From Gordonia spumicola (GTDB taxonomy: Bacteria > Actinomycetota > Actinomycetes > Mycobacteriales > Mycobacteriaceae), in NCBI RefSeq assembly GCF_009932475.1, contig NZ_BJOV01000005.1:1798001-1862000 (forward strand): a stretch of 64,000 bases of DNA, written 5' to 3'. Under the pieces are notes generated by a model. The model was not told the DNA's origin, ran no database searches, and saw only the letters and a list, made by a program, of their open reading frames with translations. Both the position numbers and the translations under genes were made by a program. Shown here piece after piece: positions 43,032-53,599 of the stretch (the first letter of the stretch is position 1; the number at the start of each line of letters is the position of its first letter).

Positions 43032-43829
43032 CTAGGCGCTGCCGAAACGGCGGTCCCGCTTCGCGTACTCAAGGCACGCGTCCCAGAGGTCGCGGCGGTC
43101 GAAGTCGGGGAACAGCTTCTCCTGGTAGACCATCTCGGCGTACGCCGACTGCCAGAGCAGGAAGTTCGAGAGTCGCTGTTCCCCCGACGGGCGGAGGAAC
43201 AGGTCGACGTCGGGCATGTCGGGCTCATCGAGGTACTTCGCGAAACTCGACTCGGTGATGCGGTCCGGATCGATCTCGCCGCGGGCGGCTCGACGCGCGA
43301 TCTCGCGGGCGGCGTCGGCGATCTCCGCGCGTCCGCCGTAGTTGACGCACATCGTGAGTGTCATGACCGTGTTGTTCTTCGTCAGTTCCTCGGCCGCTTC
43401 GAGTTCCTTGATGACGCTGCGCCACAGCCGGGGACGACGGCCCGCCCAGCGGACGCGGACGCCCATCTCGTTCATCTCGTCGCGTCGACGTCGGATCACG
43501 TCCCGGTTGAAACCCATCAGGAACTTCACCTCGTCCGGGCTGCGCGACCAGTTCTCGGTGGAGAACGCGTAGGCCGACAACCACTTGACGCCGATCTCGA
43601 TGGATCCGCACACCGAGTCCATCAGGACGGCCTCACCGCGCTTGTGCCCTTCGGTGCGTGGCAGTCCGCGTTCCTGCGCCCACCGGCCGTTGCCGTCCAT
43701 CACGAGCGCGACGTGGTTGGGCACGAACTCGGCGGGGATCGCGGGCGGCACGGCGCCCGACGGGTGCGGATCGGGCGGTCGGACGACCACCGGCTCCGTC
43801 GTCGCCGGACGTCGGGTGAAGCGTGCCAT
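43032..43829 (-). CDS. uppS: Long-chain (decaprenyl-type) Z-isoprenyl diphosphate synthase
   Basis: A 265-residue cis-prenyltransferase making the C50/C55 carrier lipid for peptidoglycan and arabinogalactan. [20 protein letters not shown] contains catalytic Asp45 and the pyrophosphate-binding motif; [27 protein letters not shown] and [19 protein letters not shown] are further signatures. The position after recO matches M. tuberculosis Rv2361c (decaprenyl diphosphate synthase). ATG 43829 shares its A with the recO stop (TGATG). The N-terminal 35 residues form a Pro-rich extension typical of mycobacterial enzymes. Confidence 0.95.
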   Translation of the reverse strand: MARFTRRPATTEPVVVRPPDPHPSGAVPPAIPAEFVPNHVALVMDGNGRWAQERGLPRTEGHKRGEAVLMDSVCGSIEIGVKWLSAYAFSTENWSRSPDEVKFLMGFNRDVIRRRRDEMNEMGVRVRWAGRRPRLWRSVIKELEAAEELTKNNTVMTLTMCVNYGGRAEIADAAREIARRAARGEIDPDRITESSFAKYLDEPDMPDVDLFLRPSGEQRLSNFLLWQSAYAEMVYQEKLFPDFDRRDLWDACLEYAKRDRRFGSA

Positions 43830-44611
43830 CAGCTGACCTGGCCTTCCATCGGATGTTCTGGGGCGGCGATCGCGTGCGGCGCTTGCCGTTCGATCAGGGG
43901 CAGGGTGCGCAACTGTCGTTCGAGGTGCCATTGGAGGTGCGCCGCAGTGAGTCCGGTGGCCTGCCTGCGCTGCGAATCGGTCGCGGCGGTGACATGGTCC
44001 CATTCACCGCGCGCGAGGGCGTCCATCACGTCGAGCACGCCCACCGACGGCGTCGCCGCTCCGGCCGGCCGACAGTGGACGCACACCGCTCCCCCGACCG
44101 CGACATGGAACGCTCGATGCGGACCCGGCTGCGCGCAACGTGCGCAGACGTCGAGCGCGGGCATCCACCCGGCGGACGACATCGCACGCAACAGGAACGC
44201 GTCGAGGATCCACTGACGGTCGCGGCGGTCCTCGGCCAAGGCCTGCAGGGCGCCGACGGTGAGCCGATGCAGCTGTTTCGCGGGTGCGCGCTCCTCGCCT
44301 GCCAGACGTTCCGCCGTCTCCAGGACCGCGCACGCGGTCGTGTAGCGACCGTAGTCGGAGGCTATGTCGTCGGAGAACGCGTGCAGACTGTGCACCTGCG
44401 TGATGACGTCCAGGTTGCGACCGGGATAGAAGTGGACGTCGACGTGTGCGAACGGTTCGAGCCTCGCGCCGAACTTGGAGCGGGTACGACGAATCCCCTT
44501 CGCGACCGCGCGCACGAGACCGTGCTCGGCGGTGAGGAAGGTGATGATGCGGTCGGCTTCGCCCAGCTTGTGCTGGCGCAGCACCACCGCTTCGTCGGAG
44601 TAGAACCTCAC
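43829..44611 (-). CDS. recO: DNA repair protein RecO
   Basis: A 260-residue RecO: N-terminal OB fold ([40 protein letters not shown]) and a C-terminal helical domain with a zinc site, CARC ... CVHC. RecO anneals strands and, with RecR, loads RecA onto SSB-coated gaps. GTG 44611 gives the canonical start; the frame extends further upstream but without conserved sequence. It overlaps uppS by one base and follows the holin-like gene by 62 bp. Confidence 0.94.
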   Translation of the reverse strand: MRFYSDEAVVLRQHKLGEADRIITFLTAEHGLVRAVAKGIRRTRSKFGARLEPFAHVDVHFYPGRNLDVITQVHSLHAFSDDIASDYGRYTTACAVLETAERLAGEERAPAKQLHRLTVGALQALAEDRRDRQWILDAFLLRAMSSAGWMPALDVCARCAQPGPHRAFHVAVGGAVCVHCRPAGAATPSVGVLDVMDALARGEWDHVTAATDSQRRQATGLTAAHLQWHLERQLRTLPLIERQAPHAIAAPEHPMEGQVS

Positions 44612-44673
44612 CGCGTCATCATCCCACCCGCCGCCGACATTCGACGTATCCGACCCGCTGGGGCCGCCGCGGG

Positions 44674-45114
44674 CTACTTTCCGGCGCGCCTGTCGAGGGC
44701 TGCCTCGATGGCCTGGTCCTTCGCCTGTGCCGTGCGTCGGCCGTCCCACCACTTGGTGATGATGAAGAATCCGATGCACCACGTGCCGAGGGCGGTGATC
44801 AGCCAGATCACGACGGTCGACGAGATCCACGCGGCCACGCCGGAGATGCTGAGCGAACTACCGACGATCGACGTGATGATCAATGACAGCAGTGTCGAGA
44901 CGAGGCCGATGCCGCCGAGCACTGCCGACGCGTACTTGCGGGCCATGTTGAACACGAACGGACCGAGCACGGCCTGCAGGACCGTGAAGATCGCGACGGC
45001 GATGAAGAAGCCGCTCAGCCGCAGATCGAAGCCGTCGATCAGCCACTGCGCGACGAGCAGCGCGATGGCCGACGAGACGAGACTGACACCGGCGTTGAGG
45101 AGGAAACGCACCAT
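44674..45114 (-). CDS. Four-helix holin-like membrane protein
   Basis: A 146-residue protein with four hydrophobic segments: FLLNAGVSLVSSAIALLVAQ, GFFIAVAIFTVLQAVLGPFV, GGIGLVSTLLSLIITSIVGS and STVVIWLITALGTWCIGFFI, then a basic tail (KWWDGRRTAQAKDQ). It resembles the 4-TM phage-holin-superfamily-IV proteins that are chromosomal and not phage-linked in actinobacteria. It sits between era and recO on the same strand. Function unknown. Confidence 0.75.
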   Translation of the reverse strand: MVRFLLNAGVSLVSSAIALLVAQWLIDGFDLRLSGFFIAVAIFTVLQAVLGPFVFNMARKYASAVLGGIGLVSTLLSLIITSIVGSSLSISGVAAWISSTVVIWLITALGTWCIGFFIITKWWDGRRTAQAKDQAIEAALDRRAGK

Positions 45115-45137
45115 CTGAGGAGACCTTTCGTCGGTGG

Positions 45138-46055
45138 TCAGAAGCCGAGACGGCCGAGCTGTTTGGGATCACGTTGCCAGTCCTTGGCGACTTTCACGTG
45201 GAGATCGAGATACACCTTGGTACCCAACAGGCGCTCGATCTGGCCGCGGGCGACGGTCCCGACCTCTTTGAGGCGGGCGCCCTTGCGGCCGATGATGATG
45301 CCCTTCTGGCTGTCGCGTTCCACGAACAGGTGCGCGTACACGTCGACGATCTCGGAACCGTCCCGCGGGACCACCTCCTCGATGACGACGGCCAGCGAAT
45401 GCGGCAGTTCGTCGCGGACCCCTTCGAGGGCGGCTTCGCGGATGAACTCGGCCATCAGCACCTGCTCGGGTTCATCGGTCAGCTCGCCGTCCGGGTAGAA
45501 CGCGGGACCCTCGTCGCACAGGGAGACGAGGACGTCCGACAGCGTGTCGAGCTGTCGGCCCGACTTGGCCGAACACGGCACCACTTCGGCGTCGGGGCCC
45601 ATCAGCGCCGACAACGCCATCAACTGCGACGCGACCTTCTCCGGGCCGACGCGGTCGATCTTGGTGACGACGCCGACCTTGCGCGTCTTCGGCGCGATGG
45701 TCTGCACCTGTTCGACGATCCGCCGGTCGCCGGGACCGATCGCCTCGTCGGCGGGGATGCACACGCAGATCACGTCGACCTCCGAGTACGTGTCGCGGAC
45801 GACGTCGTTGAGACGCTGCCCGAGGAGGGTGCGCGGACGGTGCAGGCCGGGTGTGTCGATCAGGATGAGCTGCGCGTCCGGCCGGTTGACGATCCCTCGG
45901 ATCGCGTGACGCGTCGTCTGCGGCCGGTTGGACGTGATGGCGATCTTGTCGCCGACGAGCGCGTTCGTCAGCGTCGACTTGCCCGTGTTGGGCCGGCCCA
46001 CGAAACAGACGAAGCCGGACCGGAACTCGGGGGTCTGCGACGACGGTGTGCTCAA
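45138..46055 (-). CDS. era: GTPase Era
   Basis: A 305-residue Era: G1 GRPNTGKS (20-27), G2 region [13 protein letters not shown]3 DTPG, G4 TKID and a C-terminal KH domain ([20 protein letters not shown]). Era binds the 3' end of 16S rRNA and helps 30S assembly. The start is a rare TTG at 46055 overlapping the stop of the upstream CNNM gene (TTGA), with GGAGA 6 nt before it. It lies in a cluster with ybeY, phoH and rsmE, all ribosome-related. Confidence 0.96.
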   Translation of the reverse strand: MSTPSSQTPEFRSGFVCFVGRPNTGKSTLTNALVGDKIAITSNRPQTTRHAIRGIVNRPDAQLILIDTPGLHRPRTLLGQRLNDVVRDTYSEVDVICVCIPADEAIGPGDRRIVEQVQTIAPKTRKVGVVTKIDRVGPEKVASQLMALSALMGPDAEVVPCSAKSGRQLDTLSDVLVSLCDEGPAFYPDGELTDEPEQVLMAEFIREAALEGVRDELPHSLAVVIEEVVPRDGSEIVDVYAHLFVERDSQKGIIIGRKGARLKEVGTVARGQIERLLGTKVYLDLHVKVAKDWQRDPKQLGRLGF

Positions 46056-47428
46056 GCGGATTCTCCGATCGGATCAGCGGGTGTTCCCGGTAGCCTATCG
46101 CCTGCCCGGGTGTCGGCGGGTTCGTCGTCCGCCCAATCGTCGCGAATCGACCCGTCGGTGTGCTTCTTCGCACGTCGGACGACGACCGTCGTGATCCGCT
46201 GCCTGCCGAGCCGGTTCGGTCCGCCCTCGGCCGTCATCTTGAGACCGTGCGACTTGACCTTGGCTCCGGGCAGCGGCACGCGACCGAGCCGCAGTCCGAG
46301 GAGACCGCCGACCGTCTCGACCTCGTCGTCGTCGATCTCGATGCCAAACAGTTCCCCGAGATCTTCGACGGGCAGTCGCGCCGACACCCGGTAGCGGTCC
46401 TCGCCGAGCTTCTGAATCGGAGCCACCTCGTCGACGTCGTACTCGTCGGAGATCTCGCCGACGATCTCCTCGAGGACGTCCTCGATGGTCACCAGACCCG
46501 CGATGCCGCCGTACTCGTCGACGAGCAGCGCCATGTGGTTGCGTTTGGCCTGCATGTCGGAGAGGACATCGTCGAGGGGCTTCGAATCGGGGACGAATTC
46601 GGCTCCGCGCATCACGTCTGCGACGGTGAACCCGGCGATCGGGAGCTTCGGGAGGATGCGTTCCACCAGGTCTTTCAGGTAGACGACGCCGACGATGTCG
46701 TCAGGGTTCTCGCCGATCACCGGGATGCGGGAATGCCCGGAACGGACGGCGAGGCTCATCGCCTGGGTCGCGGACTTGTCGTTCTCGATCCAGATCATCT
46801 CGGTCCGCGGGACCATCACCTCGCGGGCGTTGGTGTCGCCGAACTCGAAGACCGACTGGATCATCCGACGCTCGTCGTCGTCGACGACGCCGCGTTCCTG
46901 CGCGAGGTCCACCACTTCACGGACTTCGACTTCGGTGGCGAACGGCCCGTTGCGGTAGCCCTTGCCCGGCGTCAGGCCGTTGCCCACCAGGATCAACAGC
47001 CTGGTCACCGGGCGCAGCAGTACACCGATCGCGGTGAGCACCGGCGCGGCGACCAGGCCGATCGAGTACGCGTGCTGGCGGCCGAGCGTTCGCGGGCCGA
47101 CCCCGACGGCGATGTACGAGACGAGGGTCATGCCGACGACTGTCGCGCCGAGTCCCCAGCCGACGTCGAGCGCGTCGACGGCGATGACGGCGACGAGTCC
47201 CGTCGCGGCCGTCTCGCAGACCACGCGCATCAGCACTGACAGTCCGACGTACGTGGCACGGTGGTCGAGCACCGTCCGCAGTCGTTTCGCTCCGGGACGA
47301 GACTCCTTCACCATGTCGTCGACTCGGGCCGTCGACACCGTCTGCACGGCGGTGTCGATGGCGGCGAAGAGTCCCGCGAGGACGGTGAGCGCGATGGCGG
47401 CACCGATGAACACGATGTCGCGAGTCAT
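46052..47428 (-). CDS. CNNM/hemolysin-C family membrane protein
   Basis: A 458-residue CorC/CNNM protein. The N-terminal membrane domain (DUF21) has about four helices ([27 protein letters not shown]-type segments [20 protein letters not shown]). A CBS pair follows ([40 protein letters not shown]) and a C-terminal CorC_HlyC domain ([20 protein letters not shown]). Members export Mg2+ or Co2+. It matches M. tuberculosis Rv2366c by position. ATG 47428 follows the ybeY stop by 4 bp. Confidence 0.92.
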   Translation of the reverse strand: MTRDIVFIGAAIALTVLAGLFAAIDTAVQTVSTARVDDMVKESRPGAKRLRTVLDHRATYVGLSVLMRVVCETAATGLVAVIAVDALDVGWGLGATVVGMTLVSYIAVGVGPRTLGRQHAYSIGLVAAPVLTAIGVLLRPVTRLLILVGNGLTPGKGYRNGPFATEVEVREVVDLAQERGVVDDDERRMIQSVFEFGDTNAREVMVPRTEMIWIENDKSATQAMSLAVRSGHSRIPVIGENPDDIVGVVYLKDLVERILPKLPIAGFTVADVMRGAEFVPDSKPLDDVLSDMQAKRNHMALLVDEYGGIAGLVTIEDVLEEIVGEISDEYDVDEVAPIQKLGEDRYRVSARLPVEDLGELFGIEIDDDEVETVGGLLGLRLGRVPLPGAKVKSHGLKMTAEGGPNRLGRQRITTVVVRRAKKHTDGSIRDDWADDEPADTRAGDRLPGTPADPIGESA

Positions 47429-47432
47429 GTGA

Positions 47433-47978
47433 TCAGCTCCCGGCCGGGTCTTCGGAGAAGCCGGTGTTGCGGAGCAGGCGAGTGTCGCGCTGTGCCTGCT
47501 CCTGCAGTCGAGCGCGGTCGTCGCGGGCCGAGTACCAGTCGACGATGATCTGCCCCTGCAGGCCGAACATCTCCTTCTCGTCCTCGGGTTCGGCGTGATC
47601 GAAGCCGAGGAGGTGCAGGACGCCGTGCACCGTGAGCACCGCGATCTCGTGTTCGAAGCTGTGCCGCTGACTCTTGGCCTGGTCGGCGGCGAACTCGGGG
47701 CACAGCACGATGTCGCCGAGCATGGCCGGTCCGGGGTCGGCCGCGTCGGGGCGCCCACCGGGCGTCAACTCGTCCATCGGGAAGCTCATGACATCGGTCG
47801 GCCCGGGCAGGTCCATCCATTGGACGTGCAGGTCGGTCATCGTCTGCAGGTCGACGAGCTGGATCGACAGCTCGGCGGCCGGGTGGACGTCCATCCGCGC
47901 CATCGCGAAGCGCGCCGCTTCGATGATCAGCTGCTCGGGGACGTCGACGCCCGACTCGTTGAACAGTTCGATGCTCAT
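47433..47978 (-). CDS. ybeY: rRNA maturation RNase YbeY
   Basis: A 181-residue YbeY with the metal-binding [20 protein letters not shown] (the H-x3-H-x5-H triad) and [20 protein letters not shown]. It matures the 16S rRNA 3' end and takes part in ribosome quality control. It overlaps the phoH stop by 4 bp. The C-terminal tail of about 30 residues beyond the fold is normal for actinobacteria. Confidence 0.95.
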   Translation of the reverse strand: MSIELFNESGVDVPEQLIIEAARFAMARMDVHPAAELSIQLVDLQTMTDLHVQWMDLPGPTDVMSFPMDELTPGGRPDAADPGPAMLGDIVLCPEFAADQAKSQRHSFEHEIAVLTVHGVLHLLGFDHAEPEDEKEMFGLQGQIIVDWYSARDDRARLQEQAQRDTRLLRNTGFSEDPAGS

Positions 47979-49015
47979 CGGCGTCGTCCTCCCTGTCGCA
48001 GACCCTCGCGACGCAGCGCACGATTGCCCTGTTCTTCCTCGGCCCGACCGTAGGCGTCGACGATGTCGGCGACGAGCTTGTGCCGGACCACGTCCGCGCT
48101 TGTCAGTTCCGCGAAATGGATGTCATCGATGCCGTCGAGGATGCGGGTCGCGACACGCAGCCCACTCGTCGCACCGCCCGGCAGATCCACCTGCGTGACG
48201 TCACCGGTGACGACCATCTTCGCGCCGAAACCGAGCCGCGTCAGGAACATCTTCATCTGCTCGCCGGTGGTGTTCTGCGCCTCGTCGAGGATGATGAACG
48301 CGTCATTGAGGGTCCGGCCCCGCATGTACGCCAGCGGCGCGACCTCAATGACGCCCGCCTCCATCAACTTCGGGATGGCCTCGGGGTCGATCATGTCGTG
48401 CAGGGCGTCGTACAGGGGACGCAGGTAGGGATCGATCTTCTCGCTGAGGGAGCCGGGCAGGAAGCCGAGCCGCTCGCCCGCCTCGACGGCCGGGCGGGTG
48501 AGGATGATCCGGCTGACATCCTTGGACTGCAGGGCCTGCACGGCCTTCGCCATCGCCAGATACGTCTTGCCGGTGCCCGCCGGACCGAGGCCGAACACGA
48601 TCGTGTTCTTGTCGATGGCGTCGACGTAGTGCTTCTGGTTGAGCGTCTTCGGTCGAATCACCTTGCCGCGCCGCGACAGGATGTCGAGGCTGAGGACCTC
48701 GGCGGGCGACTGCGAGGTCTCGGTCCTCAGAATCGACATGCTCTGGCGGACGAGGTCGGGTGTCAGCTGCGTCCCGGTGCGGACGATCTTGATCAGTTCG
48801 GAGATCACCCGCTCGGATCCCGCGACGTCGGCGGGCGAACCGGTCAACGTGATCCGGCTGCCTCTGGCGTGGACATCGGCGGGAAGCTGCTGTTCCAGGG
48901 TCCGCAGGTTCACATCGGTCGGCCCGAACAGGCCGACCGCGAGATCCTGCGGAACATCGATACGGGACGTCGCCACGGCGTCGGCCTTCGCCTCTCCGCG
49001 GTCAATGTCACTCAC
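47975..49015 (-). CDS. phoH: PhoH-family ATPase (PhoH1)
   Basis: A 346-residue PhoH protein. An N-terminal KH-like part ([20 protein letters not shown]) precedes the PhoH ATPase core: [11 protein letters not shown] (Walker A), [39 protein letters not shown] and [12 protein letters not shown]. It is a predicted RNA helicase/ATPase that cooperates with YbeY. GTG 49015 gives [13 protein letters not shown]. Orthologous order to Rv2368c. Confidence 0.94.
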   Translation of the reverse strand: MSDIDRGEAKADAVATSRIDVPQDLAVGLFGPTDVNLRTLEQQLPADVHARGSRITLTGSPADVAGSERVISELIKIVRTGTQLTPDLVRQSMSILRTETSQSPAEVLSLDILSRRGKVIRPKTLNQKHYVDAIDKNTIVFGLGPAGTGKTYLAMAKAVQALQSKDVSRIILTRPAVEAGERLGFLPGSLSEKIDPYLRPLYDALHDMIDPEAIPKLMEAGVIEVAPLAYMRGRTLNDAFIILDEAQNTTGEQMKMFLTRLGFGAKMVVTGDVTQVDLPGGATSGLRVATRILDGIDDIHFAELTSADVVRHKLVADIVDAYGRAEEEQGNRALRREGLRQGGRRR

Positions 49016-49115
49016 TTATTTCGTCACTCCTCGACGTTCGTCTTCTCCCCGCGCGGGCGGGGGTGCTACCAGTCTATCGCCGACGCGCACGAGCGCATCC
49101 GACTTACCGCGCCGG

Positions 49116-49889
49116 TCAGACGCCCAGCACTCGGAAGGTCTGCCGGGTGGCGTCCGAGCGCGGGTCGACGAACGCGTCGTGCCCGCCGGTCTGGACTTCG
49201 TACAAGACCGCCGACTGTCCCCGCTCGACGGCGTCTGCGACGTACGCTCGGCTCGCCTCGATCGGGATGGAGGCGTCGTCGACGGTGTGGATCACGGCGA
49301 CCGTCGAATCGAAGGGCTGTTGCTCCGACGGCGACGCTTCCCGGAAGCGGTCGCCGAACGTGTCGAACGTCCCGCCCATGAGGTCGACGACCGACGGCCT
49401 GTCGAACGCGCCGGTCTCGGTGAAGTCGAGCACCGGGGACTGCGCGATCACCGTCGGGAATCGGAAGCGCTTGGTGGCGCCGCCGAGGCGGGCCGCCGCG
49501 TAGACGGCGAGCTGTCCTCCTGCCGAATGGCCGACCATCGACGCGTTGGCGGCGTCGACGACGATCCCGGCGGTCGCGAGGGCCTCGCAGACGGGCCCGT
49601 CGAGGGCTCTCACCGCGGCGATCACATCGCGGCCCGTGGTCGGCCAGCCGCCGCCCGCCTCACCGAGCCTGCGGTACTCGACGTTCCACACGACGACGCC
49701 GCGATCGGCGAGCGCACGGGCGACTCCCGTGTAGACGACGAGCGAGAAGTCGACGGACCAGTAGCCGCCGTGCACCAGCACGACGAGCGGCGCGCGGCCG
49801 TCGACGCGCTTGTCGGCGTCGGGGAGGTACAGGTGACCGAATGTGCTCGGCGCGTCGCCGTACTGGATCTTGGTGCGGCGCACCGTCAC
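49116..49889 (-). CDS. Alpha/beta hydrolase with esterase/kynurenine-formamidase-like fold
   Basis: A 257-residue hydrolase: oxyanion-hole region LVVLVHGGYWSVDFSL, nucleophile elbow VGHSAGG, acid in HTVDDASIPIEASRAY and catalytic His in TGGHDAFVD. The HGGYW motif is typical of kynurenine formamidase/BD-FAE-like esterases. GTG 49889 overlaps the rsmE stop (GTGA), so it is cotranscribed with rsmE-dnaJ-hrcA. Substrate unknown. Confidence 0.85.
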   Translation of the reverse strand: MTVRRTKIQYGDAPSTFGHLYLPDADKRVDGRAPLVVLVHGGYWSVDFSLVVYTGVARALADRGVVVWNVEYRRLGEAGGGWPTTGRDVIAAVRALDGPVCEALATAGIVVDAANASMVGHSAGGQLAVYAAARLGGATKRFRFPTVIAQSPVLDFTETGAFDRPSVVDLMGGTFDTFGDRFREASPSEQQPFDSTVAVIHTVDDASIPIEASRAYVADAVERGQSAVLYEVQTGGHDAFVDPRSDATRQTFRVLGV

Positions 49890-50638
49890 CGGCTCCAACG
49901 ATCGGTCGCGGCGCCGAGCGCTCCGAGCGCGACGGCTCCCGCGGCGGCGGTCCGCAGCACTTCCGGCCCGAGGACCACCGGTGTGCCGCCCAACGCGGTC
50001 AGGTCGGCGATCTCCGCGTCGTCGAGTCCGCCTTCCGGACCGATCACCAGCACCACCTCCGGCGCCGACGCGAAGTCGATCGAGCGGAACGACGTCGAAC
50101 CCGCCTCGTGCAGGAGCGCGACGACGCCGCCCGCCGCTACGGTCCGCGAGCAGAGGTCGCGCACATCGGTGGTCGTCGCGAGGTCGGCGACGTCCGGTAT
50201 CCACGGGCGACGAGCCTGCTTGGCCGCGGTCGCCGCCGTCGCACGCCACTTCTCGACACCGCGATCGGCCTTCGACCCGGCCCACCTGGCGACGCACCGC
50301 GACGCCTGCCACGGCACGACCGCGTCGACGCCCGCCTCGGTCATCAAATCGACGGCCAGTTCGCTGCGTTCGGACTTCGGCAGCGCCTGCACGACGGTCA
50401 CCAGCGGCTTGGGTCGCGTGACGTATTGGACACGGCCGACACGCACCGTGAGGCGGTCCTTGCCGGACACGTCGGTCACCTCGCAGTCGGCGAGCGTTCC
50501 GCGACCGTCGCCGAGGATCACCGACTGTCCCGGACGGATCCGGGTGACAGTCACCGCATGCCTGCCCTCCGGGCCCGACACGGTCGCGGCGTCACCCGCG
50601 GCCGGGACGTCGTCCACCCAGAAGAGCGGCGGGGTCAT
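49886..50638 (-). CDS. rsmE: 16S rRNA m3U1498 methyltransferase RsmE
   Basis: A 250-residue SPOUT methyltransferase. N-terminal PUA-like part [12 protein letters not shown] / [14 protein letters not shown]; knot region [20 protein letters not shown] and [20 protein letters not shown]. It methylates U1498 of 16S rRNA using S-adenosylmethionine. Start and stop overlap dnaJ and the hydrolase by 4 bp each. Confidence 0.94.
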   Translation of the reverse strand: MTPPLFWVDDVPAAGDAATVSGPEGRHAVTVTRIRPGQSVILGDGRGTLADCEVTDVSGKDRLTVRVGRVQYVTRPKPLVTVVQALPKSERSELAVDLMTEAGVDAVVPWQASRCVARWAGSKADRGVEKWRATAATAAKQARRPWIPDVADLATTTDVRDLCSRTVAAGGVVALLHEAGSTSFRSIDFASAPEVVLVIGPEGGLDDAEIADLTALGGTPVVLGPEVLRTAAAGAVALGALGAATDRWSR

Positions 50639-51792
50639 CGGCCCACGAATGCGTTGCGCAGCTTGGAGAACAGTCCGCCCGACGCCGACTTCGACGACGC
50701 CGTCACCACTTCGATGCCGTCGTCGAGGGCACTGCGGAGCTTGCGGAGCAGATCTGTCTGCGCCGTGTCGACCTTGCGCGGCACCACCACTTCGAGGTGA
50801 GCGTGCAGATCGCCGCGCATACCCGTGTTCAGATGCGGCATGCCGTGGCCGCGCACGCGGACCACGGTCCCCGGCTGCGTGCCCGCTTCGATCGTGACGG
50901 TGGCCGTGCTGCCGAGGACAGTCTCCACCTCCACTTCGCCGCCGAGTGCCGCGTCGACCATCGGGACGCGGACAGTGCAGTGCAGATCGTCGCCGTCACG
51001 GACGAAGACGTCGTCGGCGGCCTCGCTGACCTCGACGTACAGGTCGCCTGCGGGACCGCCGCCCGGACCGACCTCACCCTGACCGGTCAGCCGGACGCGC
51101 ATGCCGTCCTGCACTCCGGCCGGGATCTTCACCGTCATCGTGCGGCGCGAACGGACGCGTCCGTCGCCGCCGCACTTGAGGCACGGGTCGGGGATCGTCT
51201 CGCCCGCACCGCGACATTCGGGGCACTCGCGCACCGTCATCACCTGGCCGAGGAACGACCGCTGGACCGACTGGATCTCGCCAGCGCCCTTGCACGTTCC
51301 ACATGTCACCGGCTTGGAGTCGTCGCGCGTGCCGGAACCGGTGCACGAGTCGCACAGGATCGCGGTGTCGACGGTGATCTCCTTGCGGGCGCCCTCGGCG
51401 ACCTCGTCGAGGGTCAGCGTCACGCCGACGAGCGCGGGCTCGCCTGGACGCACTCGGCCGCGCGGGCCTCGGCCGCCTCCGCCGCCGAAACCTCCGCCTC
51501 CCCCGCCGAAGAACGTCTGGAAGATGTCACCGAGGCCGCCACCGCCGAACGGGTCGCCGCCGAAACCGCCGGCTCCGGGCCCGCTGAGCGGATCACCTCC
51601 CGCATCGACGATGCGACGCTTCTCCGGGTCGGACAGCACCTCGTACGCGGTGGTCACCTCTTTGAACTGGTCCTCGGCGTCGGGGTTGACGTCGGGGTGC
51701 AGTTCGCGCGCGAGTTTGCGGTATGCGCGCTTGATCTCCTGATCAGTCGCGCCCTGCGCCACGCCGAGAATGCCGTAGTAATCACGAGCCAC
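50635..51792 (-). CDS. dnaJ: Chaperone DnaJ (DnaJ2)
   Basis: A 385-residue type I Hsp40. J domain [20 protein letters not shown] with HPD in [11 protein letters not shown]; Gly-rich linker (residues about 65-115); four zinc motifs [33 protein letters not shown]-terminal substrate domain. It stimulates DnaK and delivers misfolded clients. It follows hrcA by 25 bp, the standard hrcA-dnaJ2 pair, so heat-shock derepression by HrcA is expected. Confidence 0.96.
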   Translation of the reverse strand: MARDYYGILGVAQGATDQEIKRAYRKLARELHPDVNPDAEDQFKEVTTAYEVLSDPEKRRIVDAGGDPLSGPGAGGFGGDPFGGGGLGDIFQTFFGGGGGGFGGGGGRGPRGRVRPGEPALVGVTLTLDEVAEGARKEITVDTAILCDSCTGSGTRDDSKPVTCGTCKGAGEIQSVQRSFLGQVMTVRECPECRGAGETIPDPCLKCGGDGRVRSRRTMTVKIPAGVQDGMRVRLTGQGEVGPGGGPAGDLYVEVSEAADDVFVRDGDDLHCTVRVPMVDAALGGEVEVETVLGSTATVTIEAGTQPGTVVRVRGHGMPHLNTGMRGDLHAHLEVVVPRKVDTAQTDLLRKLRSALDDGIEVVTASSKSASGGLFSKLRNAFVGR

Positions 51793-51817
51793 GGTGGAAA
51801 ACGTCCTTACACATCAA

Positions 51818-52852
51818 CTATCGGTCGGCGAGCACTTCGCCGACGTACTTCGCAACCGCAGCGACCGACGCGATTGTTCCCGGATAGTCCATCCGAGTGG
51901 GGCCCACCACGCCGACGCTGCCGAATACGGTGCCCGAAGCACCGTACCCGGTGGAGACGACGGAGGTGCTGCGCAGGTTCTCGGTGTTGGTCTCCTCACC
52001 GATCTGCACTGTCACCGTCCCGGTCCGCTGCGTGTGCGCCAACAGTTTCAACACGACGACCTGTTCTTCGAGCGCCTCGAGCACCGTGTCCATGCCACCC
52101 GTCGCGGGCGTGAAGTCGGCGGCCGACCGCGCCAGATTCGACGTCCCGCCGAGGACGAGTCGGTCTTCGCCGCGTTCGACGAGCGTCTCGACCAGCACGG
52201 TCGCGATGGTGACGACCGGCTCCTGCAGTTCCCGCGGAGCATGAGTCGCGAGTTCGGCGACGGCCACCGACGCGTCTTCGAGCCGTTGACCGTCGAGCGC
52301 CTTCGAGAACATGTCGCGCAGCAGGGCGACGGTCTCCTCGTCGATCGGGTTCCGCAGCGTCGCCATCCGCTGCTCGACACGCCCGGTGTCGGTGATGACC
52401 ACGAGGAGCAGACGCGACGGGCTGAGCGCCACCACTTCGAGGTGTCGGACGCTGGCCGTCGACAGCACCGGGTACTGGATGACGGCAACCTGGCGGGTGA
52501 GTTGCGCGAGCAGTTTCACCGATCGGCGGAGGACGTCGTCGAGGTCGACGCCCGAGTCGAGGACCGAGAGGATCGCACGCCGTTCCGCCGAGGAGAGCGG
52601 CTTGATCTCGCTGATCCGGTCCACGAACAGGCGATATCCCTTGTCCGTCGGCACACGTCCCGAACTCGTGTGCGGCTGAGTGATGTAGCCCTCGGCTTCG
52701 AGGAACGCCATGTCGTTGCGAACCGTCGCGCTCGACACGCCCAGTTGATGACGCTCCACGAGAGCCTTCGAACCGATCGGCTCCTGGGTGTCCACGAAGT
52801 CGGTGACGATGGCGTGCAATATCTCGAACCGACGGTCGTCTGCGGCCGACAC
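51818..52852 (-). CDS. hrcA: Heat-inducible transcription repressor HrcA
   Basis: A 344-residue HrcA. N-terminal winged helix [40 protein letters not shown] and [16 protein letters not shown]-like core; C-terminal [20 protein letters not shown]. It represses groE-type operons by binding CIRCE elements; no CIRCE is seen in this window. GTG 52852 has AGGAGG 7 nt upstream, better than earlier in-frame starts that would add an unrelated 29-residue tail. Confidence 0.95.
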   Translation of the reverse strand: MSAADDRRFEILHAIVTDFVDTQEPIGSKALVERHQLGVSSATVRNDMAFLEAEGYITQPHTSSGRVPTDKGYRLFVDRISEIKPLSSAERRAILSVLDSGVDLDDVLRRSVKLLAQLTRQVAVIQYPVLSTASVRHLEVVALSPSRLLLVVITDTGRVEQRMATLRNPIDEETVALLRDMFSKALDGQRLEDASVAVAELATHAPRELQEPVVTIATVLVETLVERGEDRLVLGGTSNLARSAADFTPATGGMDTVLEALEEQVVVLKLLAHTQRTGTVTVQIGEETNTENLRSTSVVSTGYGASGTVFGSVGVVGPTRMDYPGTIASVAAVAKYVGEVLADR

Positions 52853-52928
52853 CGGGCACCTCCTCGCGCGGTTGCATAGAGTGAACGTGACCATTCTACG
52901 AAACGGCAGAACAGAACCAGGGCGGGCG

Positions 52929-53363
52929 ATGATCTTCAAGGGCGTTCACGACGGGAAGCCCTACCCCGATCATGGCCTCACCCCGCGCGAATGGGCGAAG
53001 ATCCCGCCCCGCCAGTTCCGGTTGGACCAGCTCACGCCCGTCACCACGGTCCTCGCCCTCGACAAGCTCCTCTCGGAGGACTCGACGTTCTACGGCGATC
53101 TGTTCGCCCACATCGTGCAGTTCGAGAGCGTCATGTACCTGGAGGACGGCCTTCACCGAGCCGTCCGCTCGGCTCTGCGGAACCGTACGACGATCCACGC
53201 CCGCCTCTTCGATCTCGACGACCACCTCGAACGTCTCGGCACCGTCCCTGGTCAGGACGACTCCGGCCTCGAGACCACCGCTCCGCTGCGCCCGGTGCCG
53301 TCTCCCCTCCCCGTCCACCCTCGCCGCCGCGTCCGCACCGAAGGCGTTCATCGCCTCGACTGA
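52929..53363 (+). CDS. Rv2375-like conserved protein
   Basis: A 144-residue protein whose first about 105 residues match the conserved mycobacterial family of Rv2375: [54 protein letters not shown] and [20 protein letters not shown]. The rest is a Pro/Arg-rich variable tail. Function is unknown, but the family stays next to hrcA across Mycobacteriales. ATG 52929 is the conserved start. The TGA stop lies in the first unit of an 18-bp tandem repeat. Confidence 0.82.
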   Translation: MIFKGVHDGKPYPDHGLTPREWAKIPPRQFRLDQLTPVTTVLALDKLLSEDSTFYGDLFAHIVQFESVMYLEDGLHRAVRSALRNRTTIHARLFDLDDHLERLGTVPGQDDSGLETTAPLRPVPSPLPVHPRRRVRTEGVHRLD

Positions 53364-53434
53364 GCGCCACCCGTTCGTCGAGCGCCACCCGTTCGTCGAG
53401 CGCCCCCGGCCGTCGAGCCCGCCCCCGGCCCGTC
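53362..53434. repeat. 18-bp tandem repeat after Rv2375-like gene
   Basis: GAGCGCCACCCGTTCGTC occurs twice exactly (53362-53379 and 53380-53397), followed by degenerate units of 17 and 20 bp. The stop codon of the upstream gene overlaps the first unit. The same GTCGAGCGCAGTCGAGACGA-type word continues to about 53450. Confidence 0.8.
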
Positions 53435-53489
53435 GAGCGCAGTCGAGACGAGGGTCCGCTCGCTTTCGCTGCCTCGTGCGGTCACTCCC

Positions 53490-53585
53490 CTGCCTCATCT
53501 CGCACTCCCCCGCTTCATTTCGTCTCCCCTGCCTGAGCTCAGGCAGGGGAGTCCAGTTGAGGCAGGGCGGTGCGAGATGAGGCAG
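53490..53585. repeat. 96-bp imperfect palindrome between convergent genes
   Basis: Two 48-bp arms (53490-53537 and 53538-53585) match at 40 of 48 positions. The innermost 14 bp (CTCCCCTGCCTGAG) and the outermost 16 bp (CTGCCTCATCTCGCAC) are perfect. Within each arm a CTGCCTCA/CGCTTCAT-type unit repeats. It lies between the Rv2375-like gene and hemW, which converge, and may act as a bidirectional terminator or be a REP-like element. Confidence 0.8.
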
Positions 53586-53599
53586 AGCAATGGGCGCGG

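Noticed and set aside
44674..45114. Prophage remnant suggested by a holin-like protein
   Set aside because: No other phage gene nearby; this holin-superfamily-like gene sits in the conserved era-recO interval and is likely a chromosomal membrane protein.
51793..52928. CIRCE element for HrcA
   Set aside because: Looked for TTAGCACTC-N9-GAGTGCTAA near hrcA and dnaJ and did not find it.
53362..53585. CRISPR array
   Set aside because: Repeats are contiguous or palindromic with no regular unique spacers and no cas genes nearby.
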